Positions 23,027 to 32,779 of a stretch of DNA of 64,000 bases are shown here, one piece after another (positions within the stretch are counted from its first letter, which is position 1; every line of letters begins with the position of its first letter). Position numbers and translations under genes: made by a program. The notes under the pieces are model-generated. The model saw only the letters and a list, made by a program, of their open reading frames with translations, had not been told where the DNA came from and did no database searches. The DNA comes from Flectonema sp. DT1601. Its lineage: Eukaryota > Euglenozoa > Diplonemea > Diplonemida > Diplonemidae. The DNA lies in contig OZ025816.1 of NCBI GenBank assembly GCA_964019425.1, positions 868,001-932,000 of the forward strand, in the 5' to 3' direction.

Positions 23027-23038
23027 AGGAAAAAAAAC

Positions 23039-25042
23039 ATGCCTCGCATCCCTCTAACACCAATCTCTGTTGATGATTTCAGCTATGCTCCTGGGGTTAC
23101 GATATACTTGTTGACGCATTTGCATACTGATCACTTGAAAGGATTATCACCATCATGGGATAAGGGAATAATTTATGGATCAGCTCTCACTCTTCAACTA
23201 CTCAGATTAAGGATGGCAGGTATAGATGAGAATAGATTAATTGCAATAGAAGAAGGAACTCAAAAGATAATATCACTTGATGAGACTGGTCATATCCAAG
23301 TTGCCATAACATGTTTAGAAGTTGGACACTGTCTTGGTGCGGTGATGTTTTTGTTGAGAGGATACTTCGGTTCGATTCTCTGTACAGGTGATTTTCGTTA
23401 TTCAGCAACAGAGCTTCAGGGAATACCTGAACTACAATCGAATATCATTGATGATATTTACCTTGATGATACTTTCTTAGATCCGAGACATGACTTCCCT
23501 GACTGGACTATTGCAGGCAATCAAATCATCGATTTCATTTGTGAATCAAAGGCTGATCAAATCCTCATAAAAGTTGATCTTTGGGGTAAAGAAGAACTCC
23601 TTGCCAAGCTCGCAAAACGATTTCAAACGCTAGTAGTTGTATCACAAGAACGTTTTAAAATGTTAAGTGTGGCTATCGACATGGGACTGCTACCTCCAAT
23701 ATTTACAACAGACCCAACTGAGGGTCGTATTCACACGGTATCTTATAAACCAAAGGATGAGAATTTACTTTATAAAAGTAAAACAATGAATATTAATTTT
23801 ATTGGGATAATACCAAGTGGTTGGGTTGGAACACATCCAGTCATATCAAAGAATAAAAAGGTTATAAGAGTTGGTTATTCAGCCCACAGTTCGTTCTCTG
23901 AATTGCTTTCATTTATTTCATGGTTAAGACCTAAAGCAATTCAGGGTATCAGTAGACATGATTCGAACTCTGCGATTCATAAATATCTCTCAAAGTTCTA
24001 TCGAGATCCTGGTAACCCTGAATCATTATTACAAAGGTTAGACTATGGTAGATTAATACCAAAACATGTGTTGTTAACGTTGACTAAAAATATAAATTCT
24101 GCACGTGACACCAAGCGAAATCGAGCAGGAATGTTAAAAAGAAACGCTCAAGGATCAGCACCTGGTGGAGTTGTAAAGGCAAGAAGACGAGGAGGAGTTC
24201 AATTACGTACTTCTGTATCAATGACTCAAGATGATAATAATGAACCGTGTACTCCTCCTAGTCAGACTACAAGAGGTACAATAGGAACTCCCCTTAGTAC
24301 TGGTACCCCACCTTGTCGAACTCCTGGAGTTCAGTCAAGGGAATCTGAATCAGGTGAGCATCTGTTTGCTTCAGATAGTGATGGTGATGTGGTTTGCATT
24401 GAAGCACCGAACACTGCAGAGCACGTCGTGTCTCTGCTTTGTACTCAAAGTGCCACAGAGAATAATCCGAGAGCCTGTTCATTAGATTCTATCAACACAC
24501 TCGACAGCATCGAAGACATGCAATCATCAACACTACCACCACTACCTCCTAGAAAGGTATTTAGTATTGATGGTTTAGAGGTTATTGATAAGAAGTATTC
24601 TCAAAGGTCATTGGGATCTCAACAAGATGTCTTACAGACTCCCCCGGGATTAAAAAACAGCGAATTCGCCGGCACGTATTCAATCATGGCTGGAATGGCT
24701 GATAGAGAACTTCAGAATAATGCTGCTGCCTGGAGTCGAACTGAAGAGTGTTTGGATGTTGGGCATTCACCAAACCGTGTTGGTGTTCAGGAGGTAGGAG
24801 AACCTTCTGGTCCAGGGTTAAGTGTGGCTCAAAATAAACTTCTTCTTCAGATGGCATCAGTAGAGAGCGACGATCACCTTGAAGATTCACTTTTAAATGA
24901 ACTTCGTCAAAGTGATAATTTCTCATGGAGGCCTCCAACACCACCTAAACCAAGAAGAAACGCAAAAGGTAAAAAGTCACAAGAAGTTCGAAACCCCCTG
25001 ATTTCCGAAATACCCACCACCACCAGGAGACAACTTTATTAA
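23039..25042 (+). CDS. Artemis/SNM1-like metallo-beta-lactamase (beta-CASP) nuclease
   Basis: 667 residues from ATG 23039; an upstream in-frame ATG lies before the acceptor and is not used in this model. HLHTDH at 27-32 is the HxHxDH metal motif, and its following KGL favours Artemis over SNM1B. VGHCLGAVMFLL, the TGDFRYS motif and DDTFLDPR follow the family order, and the beta-CASP part ends with YSAHSSFSELLSFI. These enzymes open DNA hairpins or resect ends during double-strand break joining and crosslink repair, in the nucleus. The C-terminal 320 residues are low complexity, with basic, Ser/Pro and Pro-rich segments, and might carry partner motifs as in animal Artemis. Confidence 0.92.
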   Translation: MPRIPLTPISVDDFSYAPGVTIYLLTHLHTDHLKGLSPSWDKGIIYGSALTLQLLRLRMAGIDENRLIAIEEGTQKIISLDETGHIQVAITCLEVGHCLGAVMFLLRGYFGSILCTGDFRYSATELQGIPELQSNIIDDIYLDDTFLDPRHDFPDWTIAGNQIIDFICESKADQILIKVDLWGKEELLAKLAKRFQTLVVVSQERFKMLSVAIDMGLLPPIFTTDPTEGRIHTVSYKPKDENLLYKSKTMNINFIGIIPSGWVGTHPVISKNKKVIRVGYSAHSSFSELLSFISWLRPKAIQGISRHDSNSAIHKYLSKFYRDPGNPESLLQRLDYGRLIPKHVLLTLTKNINSARDTKRNRAGMLKRNAQGSAPGGVVKARRRGGVQLRTSVSMTQDDNNEPCTPPSQTTRGTIGTPLSTGTPPCRTPGVQSRESESGEHLFASDSDGDVVCIEAPNTAEHVVSLLCTQSATENNPRACSLDSINTLDSIEDMQSSTLPPLPPRKVFSIDGLEVIDKKYSQRSLGSQQDVLQTPPGLKNSEFAGTYSIMAGMADRELQNNAAAWSRTEECLDVGHSPNRVGVQEVGEPSGPGLSVAQNKLLLQMASVESDDHLEDSLLNELRQSDNFSWRPPTPPKPRRNAKGKKSQEVRNPLISEIPTTTRRQLY

Positions 25043-25404
25043 AATAGTTTGAGTAACAAGGTGAGAACTACACTTGATTCATTGTTTTAAGATTTATTGG
25101 GGACATACTAAAAACCTTTTCTCAAAGGTAGCATCGTGTGTTTGTTAAAACATACGACACTTATTACGGTTTCAATCCTCGCAGGGACCGTTAGATTTTA
25201 TTAATTTACAAAGTCATGAGGAGGACGAAGTGCTCAAAAATTAACATTATTTTCACCCGGAGGTCCCCTCATAGAATTAACCGGATCCGATACGACTTGT
25301 GGATACAACAGCTGTCAATTATGACATCTCTGAATCGCATTATGTGGTTGTAATTATATCAATCAAAGACCTTTCAGCTTATTTCAAGTTACATAAAATA
25401 TGCA
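25043..25404. other. Short spacer
   Basis: Nothing beyond an acceptor (AAGACCTTTCAG) 25-30 nt before the next start codon. Confidence 0.65.
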
Positions 25405-28400
25405 ATGTCTTCTCAGCTAATAGCACTCGGAGGATGGGGTGTTGACGGACAGAAGGGAGGCCGTAGTCCTCTGGAAGGTAACTTCGTAAAGCCGTCAAAA
25501 GTATGGAAGAGGTCAGAAAAAGCAAAACCGATTGTGAAGGAGGACGGGAAACAACACTTCTGTGACTGGGCAAAGAAGCGGACTAAGAAAGAGTGGAGAC
25601 AACTGACACCAGAACCTCCGAGAGATATTAATCAGAATCGAAAGGGACGTCCGGTGAAAACAACTTTTCGGATGCCACGTTCAATTCCAAAAGCGGTAGT
25701 CTGCCTGCTTGGTGGGAATGGTTATCAGATACTTGGGAATGTTGTCGTGGTCTTGGCTTCTGTAATCGGAGCTAAAAAGTGTCTCACAAGAAAGACAGAT
25801 TTTATTGTTATGAATTTGGAGACACAAAAGAGATCACTCACGAGAGACCATCGAAGATATATTTGTAGGAATTGTACGTCCCCTTCTGAAACAATTGTTA
25901 ATAAAACAATCGATGATTTAAACAGACTGGCTCTGATATTTGGAGGACCTCGTCCGGCAATGAGAATGTGGCTGAAGCCATCAGATGACGGCACAAAGAT
26001 TTATACAACAGTACTGCCACAAAAGATTTTGGAGAAGTGTGATGAGGTGAAACCCAAAAGTAATCGAAAACAACGACAGCAACAGCAACATAGTTTTGAT
26101 ATTATACACAAGAAAAAGGTTTCTACGGAACCACCCGAGTCACTCATCTTTTCACAACCCCAGCAGCGTGAATTAGAAAAGCGACTTAGAAATGGAATGG
26201 ATTTGACAATGCATGGCCACTCATTGGATACTGAACTTCGTCAATTCTTATTCGATATTGTAATCTCTATGAGAGAGACACAGAATCCAATAAAGACTGT
26301 TATGGAAACAGTTAGTAAGGATCGTCTTTCACCTCCCCGATTACCATTAACGAGATTCAACGAACGACAACATTCCGAAGACGAGTCAACCCTTGAGAGT
26401 AGTACTACGAGTGTTGGTAGTTCATTAGTCTTTGAGAGGAGTACTTCCTTCAAGAGATTCTCTCTATCAACATATAATAGAAAGCCGAGTAATAAAAACC
26501 CTGGAGGTACTCTAAGTCCAGAATCAATCGCTTTAAGTCAAGACACGAACTCTAAGAGGATATCACTGTTCGATATGCAGTCACAACACTTTTACTCTCC
26601 TGGGGGAAGAAGTCAATCTCGTGTGTCGTGGATACCAATGGAGGAGGATGATGAAGATGTGCAGCTCAAGATGACATCTTTCTTAGAAAGAATGAGAGAA
26701 CAGACAATATTGGTATTCATTTTAAGTCGCAGAAATTGGGCAGTAAGAATCAAATCAAAACTTAAAGAAAACATAAGAGACAATCAACTAGCAGATCAAC
26801 TAAACGAATGGAACTTATCAAAAACAAAATATTTTTACAAATCTTGGAAGACTCACTTTCTCTGGTGCAATTGGAAGCGAAAACGATATCTTCGGAAAAC
26901 GTGGGATGCCTGGCAAGTATTAGTTCAGCAAGCAACTGACAACAAGACTGCTGCCAGACTTCGATTGGGAACTGCGATGATTAAGTGTATTTTCTATAAG
27001 ACTTTTAAAGTTTGGAAAAGATTAACAATTATTGAATCGATGGCAGCTGTTCCAAATATTAATATGTTCGACAACGAACTAGTTATCGGAGGATGGTTGG
27101 AATTCTTCAACAACTACATCACAGAAAGATCTCTAACAATAAAAATGAGTGGCTTCCTAAGAAGACACCAACTTCTACTCTGTTTCAACGCTTTGATTTT
27201 AAATGCTCAACATCGGTGTAAGATGGCAAAGCTTAAAGTTCTTGAATTACAATACTCACAACACATTAATAAAAGACTTCTTAGCAGCTGTGTTAAATCA
27301 ATCTGGAGGAGAGTCTTATACAGACAGTCAGGTTATTGCTACATGGAAAGACTGATATCAACGAGTTACACGACATGGAAGATGAAATTCTTAAATAAAA
27401 ACTTCTCACGATATAATTATCTGCACATGAGACGTCGTTGCGACCATCGTATTACAGAAACCGTTTTCAACACTTGGAGACAGAAGCAGCGGCAATTCAT
27501 CGCAGCCAGAGTTTTGTGCTCTGCCAGGTGTATTCAATACAGGTCAGCAATGCTTCCTTCTGCTTATTTATTATCGGGTGGTAACCTTTATTATCTCGTG
27601 TGGAAGATTTTTAATTTCTGGTCTGCTCCAGTTAAACTCCACACTAGATTCGTTGAATGGGTTTCAAGAAGTATAATATCATCAGAATCACAGTTGTTGA
27701 AGGCCGCATTCTTAGCTTGGAAGAGTGGTTGTGAGCTCGATTTTCAGCCATTTGACTGGGCACGTGCAGAGTCGTTGAGAAAAAGCATCTCAAAAATGAG
27801 ACCAGATGATGTATCCGTACTCTCAGCGAGGTATTATATTGAAGCAGAGAGTGCAAAGTTACAATCAACGCCAATGAATGTTAAGGTGTCGTATGTGAAC
27901 AGACAGTCCTACTCGTGTTGGTTATCAAGTGTGGGTTCGATTGGAACTGTTGTTATAAGAAGTCTGTTCTCAGATATATTAACTCTTAGTTTAGTATCCA
28001 AGACTCTATTACGTTATAGAAACTCCTGTAAAGAAGCTGCAAGACAACGTTTGTTACAAACATTTAGCATCTCACAGTCACCCCCAGTGATAGCTTCAAC
28101 AAGACAATCATATGTTGGAGATTGTTATTCGTTGGATCCTCCATTTCCTTATATGAATTTAACCACCAGTAAGTCATTTAAAATTAAATATTTCATAACA
28201 GAGAAGCAGTGCGCAGTTCAAGATCGTCTCAACGCAAGGGAACCTTTATCAAAAAAGATTAAAAAAGAACTACCCCACTTCATACCAAGATTCTACACAA
28301 CTTACAATACTATAAATGAAGTTGCTATTTATAGCTGGATAATTAATGGTTTGTTTGAAGCGAGAGCAGGTACTGTTGGTCTGCTCTGTAAGGATTCGTT

Positions 28401-28893
28401 AACAATAACTGACAACGCAATTGATTTTGGATTACCATTTACTCAGCATTCTGAAATATCAAAGAAGGCAAAGGCAATAGAAAGGATTCGTCGCATTGCT
28501 GCGAAGAAACGACAAAACCATTTATTATCAAGGTTAGACATTACTGAATTCAAAAAGTTTATATCGAATAATAAAGAAGGAGTTACAACTGTACTAAGAA
28601 AAACACGAGACATACCTCCTCCTAATTGTTCGTTAGCTTATTTAGTATCTCTGGTTAGTGAGGCAACTAATTGTATGAGATGGGATAATTGTTATTTTTC
28701 AATTTATGAGCGTCAGATCATTGACGCTCCATGTCAATCGATATTTTTATCATACCTGAAACCTGTTACTGCACTAACTGGGGCTCTTACTGCAACATCA
28801 AAAACTCTCACACAACAAAACTTAAGACACATGAAGTCCTACAAAAAGCCACCAAAGTCATCACTCAGTACGGTTGGACAGTTCTTTCGTTGA
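25405..28893 (+). CDS. Large tryptophan-repeat protein, Sfi1-like
   Basis: Intact single-exon 1162 residues. Between about residues 435 and 800 short helices recur around an aromatic-W core: YKSWKTHF, LRKTWDAWQ, FYKTFKVWKRL, VKSIWRRVL, TTWKMKFL, VFNTWRQKQ, AFLAWKSG. The spacing and the F/W-x-x-W style match Sfi1-type centrin-binding repeats, found at basal bodies and spindle poles. A small Gly-rich hydrophobic patch (LLGGNGYQILGNVVVV) and a Cys pair sit near residues 100-160. The C-terminal 300 residues contain no repeats and are rich in Lys and Ser. The Sfi1 assignment is an inference from repeat style. The start ATG follows the acceptor GACCTTTCAG. Confidence 0.7.
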   Translation: MSSQLIALGGWGVDGQKGGRSPLEGNFVKPSKVWKRSEKAKPIVKEDGKQHFCDWAKKRTKKEWRQLTPEPPRDINQNRKGRPVKTTFRMPRSIPKAVVCLLGGNGYQILGNVVVVLASVIGAKKCLTRKTDFIVMNLETQKRSLTRDHRRYICRNCTSPSETIVNKTIDDLNRLALIFGGPRPAMRMWLKPSDDGTKIYTTVLPQKILEKCDEVKPKSNRKQRQQQQHSFDIIHKKKVSTEPPESLIFSQPQQRELEKRLRNGMDLTMHGHSLDTELRQFLFDIVISMRETQNPIKTVMETVSKDRLSPPRLPLTRFNERQHSEDESTLESSTTSVGSSLVFERSTSFKRFSLSTYNRKPSNKNPGGTLSPESIALSQDTNSKRISLFDMQSQHFYSPGGRSQSRVSWIPMEEDDEDVQLKMTSFLERMREQTILVFILSRRNWAVRIKSKLKENIRDNQLADQLNEWNLSKTKYFYKSWKTHFLWCNWKRKRYLRKTWDAWQVLVQQATDNKTAARLRLGTAMIKCIFYKTFKVWKRLTIIESMAAVPNINMFDNELVIGGWLEFFNNYITERSLTIKMSGFLRRHQLLLCFNALILNAQHRCKMAKLKVLELQYSQHINKRLLSSCVKSIWRRVLYRQSGYCYMERLISTSYTTWKMKFLNKNFSRYNYLHMRRRCDHRITETVFNTWRQKQRQFIAARVLCSARCIQYRSAMLPSAYLLSGGNLYYLVWKIFNFWSAPVKLHTRFVEWVSRSIISSESQLLKAAFLAWKSGCELDFQPFDWARAESLRKSISKMRPDDVSVLSARYYIEAESAKLQSTPMNVKVSYVNRQSYSCWLSSVGSIGTVVIRSLFSDILTLSLVSKTLLRYRNSCKEAARQRLLQTFSISQSPPVIASTRQSYVGDCYSLDPPFPYMNLTTSKSFKIKYFITEKQCAVQDRLNAREPLSKKIKKELPHFIPRFYTTYNTINEVAIYSWIINGLFEARAGTVGLLCKDSLTITDNAIDFGLPFTQHSEISKKAKAIERIRRIAAKKRQNHLLSRLDITEFKKFISNNKEGVTTVLRKTRDIPPPNCSLAYLVSLVSEATNCMRWDNCYFSIYERQIIDAPCQSIFLSYLKPVTALTGALTATSKTLTQQNLRHMKSYKKPPKSSLSTVGQFFR

Positions 28894-29228
28894 GCATCTG
28901 TTACTACTTATGTGGCCTTGGATGACGTAGTCGTCTCTTTGAAGGAATGATTGTCCCTTGAAATGCATCAAGCGGGGACAGGGACAATTACCCTGGAAAG
29001 CTGAATGGTGGATGCACAGGTCGTCCCTCCTATGCTGGTCTACAGAGAATTGTAGGTTCGTATCTGTTATGTTATTTACACTTTTGAAGTAAACATGAAC
29101 CGGATTAATCAAACAAGAGATTGTTACAAATTTATTATTAACCTCTTACATCTTAACCTGTTTAAAAGTTCAGTTTATTATTAATGTTGTATTTGTATAG
29201 TTAATTCCCAGCATACCTTACAGTAGAA
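28894..29228. other. Spacer with a 3' hairpin
   Basis: No gene seen. It holds the inverted repeat described separately (28950-28988) and an acceptor (TACCTTACAG) directly before the HD gene. Confidence 0.65.
28950..28988 (+). repeat. Two-tier inverted repeat (hairpin) downstream of the Sfi1-like gene
   Basis: ATTGTCCCT (28950-28958) pairs with AGGGACAAT (28980-28988), and inside it CTTGA pairs with TCAAG around an AATGCA loop. It lies about 57 nt after the stop codon, so it would fall in the 3' UTR or spacer. A role in RNA processing is only a possibility. Confidence 0.55.
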
Positions 29229-29864
29229 ATGCTTAGTCACATTGCTGAGAAGGTTAAGAATGAGTTGTCAGGAGACTGTTCTGGACATGACTGGTGGCAT
29301 ATTGACCGAGTTAGAAAGAATGCAGCACTTATCCAAAGAACAGAGGGAGGGGATGCTGAGATAATTGAAATGTCTGCTTTAGTTCATGACATCGGTGATC
29401 ACAAGTTTTTAAAAGAAGGTGAAACACAGGAAGAGGTGCTTCGCAGCTTTTTAGCAGAATTCGACCTTCCGGAGAAGACTCTGGAAGAGGTAATTCAAAT
29501 CGTCTCAGAAACATCATATAAAGGAGCAGATATTAAGACTCCTTGTTCTTCAATAGAATCAAAAGTTGTACAAGACGCTGATCGTCTTGATGCGATAGGT
29601 GCTGTTGGTATCGCTAGAACTTTCGCATATGGAGGTAGTAGAGATCGACTGATGTATAATCCAGAGCAACCCCCTGCAGAGTACGGGGATTTCAAATCGT
29701 ATTCTAACAATAAAAGTCACACTATTAATCATTTTTATGAGAAATTACTTCTTTTAAAAGACCGCATGCAGACTGAGACTGGTCGGGAAATGGCTGAGAA
29801 AAGAACTGTTTACATGCAAGATTTCATTGCACAATTTATGAACGAGTGGGAGGGAATGTGTTGA
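29229..29864 (+). CDS. HD-domain metal-dependent phosphohydrolase
   Basis: Intact 211 residues covering a complete single HD domain. Metal ligands are visible as HDWWH (His20, His24), HD at 53-54 in LVHDIGDHK, and Asp116 in DADRLDAIGA. The layout matches the small stand-alone bacterial YedJ/YpgQ type rather than the SAMHD1 or PDE types; such enzymes cleave nucleotides or related phosphate esters. No targeting signal is evident, so it is probably cytosolic. The start follows acceptor ACCTTACAG by a few nt. The similarity to bacterial-type HD proteins could mean an old gene transfer, but sequence inspection alone does not show this. Confidence 0.92.
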   Translation: MLSHIAEKVKNELSGDCSGHDWWHIDRVRKNAALIQRTEGGDAEIIEMSALVHDIGDHKFLKEGETQEEVLRSFLAEFDLPEKTLEEVIQIVSETSYKGADIKTPCSSIESKVVQDADRLDAIGAVGIARTFAYGGSRDRLMYNPEQPPAEYGDFKSYSNNKSHTINHFYEKLLLLKDRMQTETGREMAEKRTVYMQDFIAQFMNEWEGMC

Positions 29865-30487
29865 AGTAGTTCCAAGGAGTTGTGCTTTCCATTAAGAAGG
29901 CTCAAGCGTTGACACTACCTCTTTATATTTTAAACTACTTTCACAAATTCTATGAACGCCCTTCATTATCAGCATGGTCTTTCTTTTGTTTTCCATTTCT
30001 AAATATTTGACAAATGTATAGCTGTCGTGTTCTTCATTGCCTCGCGTCTGTTGGCGCGGAGGACGATATCCCCTCTCTATCGATACCAATTGTTGATTTT
30101 CTTATATTGCAGCCAGGTTTGGCCGAATCCTATCTTCGTTTTAACCAGTTTCAAGTTGCTTTCCATTTAATATTAGTATCAAATTACCCCCCTCTAAATC
30201 ACAATTCAAAACCAGAAAACGAATAAAAGAAAACATTTTCAGTACTCCGAGTCCAATCTCTGAATAGAGAACTGTCGGTTTCTTTTTTACTTCTTCTTTA
30301 GACTTTTAAACTGTTTCACGCGCTTGTTCGGTGCGGGAAGAAAAGTTAGTTTTTAACTTCGCTGTTTAGATTATATTTGTTACTCAGGTTAACACAATTG
30401 ATTAAGGGAAATGGATATTGATATTTTCTTATTCAACTCTATTAACAAAATAACTTTTCACAGGGAAGGAAACACAACAAGGCTAAC
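29865..30487. other. Intergenic spacer
   Basis: No gene seen. It includes one copy of the dispersed motif AGTATCAAATTACCCCC at 30175-30191 and an acceptor (AACTTTTCACAG, ending about 30464) before the next start codon. Confidence 0.65.
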
Positions 30488-32779
30488 ATGGGTTGCGGAG
30501 GGTCAACGATTACTGCAGACGGAACTATCGCTCCTGGGAAAGGAGAAGCAATTATTGAGATGGCAAAACAAGATTTTGATTACCTTTGGATTTGGGATGG
30601 TGAAGGTAAAAAGTATGTCTTTTTATAAATGTAGAATCACTTAATTATTACTCAGTTCAAAACAATAACAACATCACCAACAGGGTTGAATTACAAATCA
30701 AATCGATTGAAGACATTCGCAAGATCAAAGATGCGAAATGGGAGCCAATGAAAACCGGTAATAACGCTCCAGGTATTCATGAAGTAAAAGTTCAACCAGC
30801 CATACTGCAACAGAGATGGCTCGTTGATTCTGGTGCGGGAGACCTCCGAATTTTATACCCTGGGCAGACAACACCAGACCTGTGTAAGAAGATTCACGCG
30901 CAGCACAAACAAGATGAGACTAAGTTCCCAAAAGTAATGACGAAGGCTGCATCAAAGAAAGAAGGTCACACATACAACGACAATCCTGACAAGGCAAAAA
31001 GTGACTGCGACGCCTTAGAAGTCTTAGTTACACCTCATCAGATGAGTGATGACATGACTGGTCTTAAGGACGCCCTTATTGCAATTGAGGATTTCATGCC
31101 TGGAAACAGTGCTGCGGTTAACGCCTCAGTAATTAAAGTACTCGGTACCTTTAAGTGTCTCACAGAAGGAGAAGATGGTGTTATGGAACTTTCACTCAAA
31201 GAAAAAGGTGAAACAGCTGCGAGAAAGATGTTAGACCCTACTAAGAAGACTCAAATCGCAGAGAAGAAAGAAGAAGTATTAAACACCGCAGTTAAAGGTG
31301 GTGTTGGTACTCTTTGTAAAGCAATGGGAACTACTCAACAAGAATTACTTCCTGACTTACAAGCGAGTCTTGATGCGGCTAATGGTAAGAAACCTTTAAC
31401 TGAATCGACTACATACAACAAACTAGAAATCTGGAAGGAGAAGTGCGGTTCTGGTGAACCAAAGCCAGATGAAGAAATTGCAAAGGAAAAACTTGATAAA
31501 ATCAAAGCCCAGGTCGAGGCTGACAAGAAGACAGAAGCTGAACTTAGAGAAAAAGACAAAGACATGAAAGCCATGATCGCAACAGCCAAAGAAAAACTCA
31601 CTGCGAGAATTGAATTCGCAAGGAACGCAACTAAAGCGGCTGAAGAATCCGCCTTGAAGAATGGAACCCTAGTTCTCGCTAGATGGAAGACTTTCGGTTA
31701 TTATGAAGGAAAGGTTAATGGATCAATAAAAACTGTTGAAGGTAAGAAGGTTATAAATATTGCATTCGACGACGGTGATAACGACGACGTTGAAATCCAA
31801 TACGTTGCCATCGATCCCGCAGTGAAATGTGCTGAAAGTGACATTCAAGTAGGTCAAAAAGTTCGTGCCAAGTTTTTCGGTAATAAAGTCTACGAAAACG
31901 GACTAGTGAACGCCAAGAACGCTGATGGTACTTATGAAATCCAGTACGATCCAATCTACACTGACAGTACTGTAAAACTGGATGATATTAAACCTTTACA
32001 CGATGTTGGTACCATGTCTTCTCAAGGATTTATTGTACCCAAATCATTCTATAACGTTTCATTCACCTGGTTACAGGCTGACGAAGATCTGGATATTGAT
32101 TTCCGCATCTGGAGAGAAGGAAGTGAAGAAGCTGACCGAGTTCAGGTGTGTTTTTTTTTTTTTTTTTGTATCGTTTTTGTCATGTTTTACATTTTTGTAA
32201 TCAATGAAAATACCAATACGATCAAAATAGTCTCACAAGATGAAAGCCTTCACAAAGAAGAGAAAGATGAAAGATGGAAGTGAAGGAGACACCATTCACG
32301 GTGGTTACAGAATCGAACTTCCAATTTGGAATTTCCGTGACTACTGCTACAACTTCAAGGTGTGCTATTTTACTTTTAATACAATCAGTCAAAGCGAAAA
32401 AATGGTTTTTATTTTTTTTCGGAATTTTATAATGGCAAAGTCTAACCGGACACGCAATTGATTTATGTGAATATCATTTCTATCGGCAAGCTAACATGGA
32501 TGGTGTTCGGAATTTCTTAGAAACTTTTACCAGCGATGAGCTCTCCTAATATTTAATTAAAATATAAAATAAATAACACACTAACATACAATCAGATTGG
32601 TGATCAGTATTTCGCTGACTACCAAAAGGAAGTCGGAGAGAAAGGATACAGAGGCTTCAAGATCGACGTGAGGTAAGCAATAATCAGTTCCTCTATTTGC
32701 ACAACCCATAAATATAAAAAATAGCCCTTGTTACATCATCGATTGGTACCTCCCTGAACATGCACATTACCAGAAATAA
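30488..32779 (+). CDS. N-terminally acylated protein with Tudor-like repeats, five exons
   Basis: Exons 30488-30612, 30684-32145, 32231-32359, 32596-32672 and 32725-32779 give 615 residues. It begins MGCGGS: Gly2 and Ser6 fit N-myristoylation and Cys3 fits palmitoylation, so membrane (perhaps flagellar membrane) attachment is likely. A first globular part spans about 1-120. Helical, charged sequence follows (Lys/Glu-rich about 270-360). Two Tudor/agenet-like beta barrels follow: LARWKTFGYYEGKV near 371 and VRAKFFGNKVYENG near 435. The last three exons supply a Trp/Tyr-rich C-terminus (GYRIELPIW, DWYLPEHAHYQK). The fourth exon's donor GTGAGGTAAGC and the 52-nt last intron give a clean frame. 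The third exon could start nine nt later (ACAAG). Confidence 0.82.

Larger units (their letters stand above)
21640..23038. other. Intergenic spacer with long A-run and GA microsatellite
   Basis: No gene seen. It carries an A-run of 32 at 22508-22539, a shorter one near 22242-22258, and a GA repeat just before the next start codon. Overlapping short frames here encode mostly lysine runs. Confidence 0.7.
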
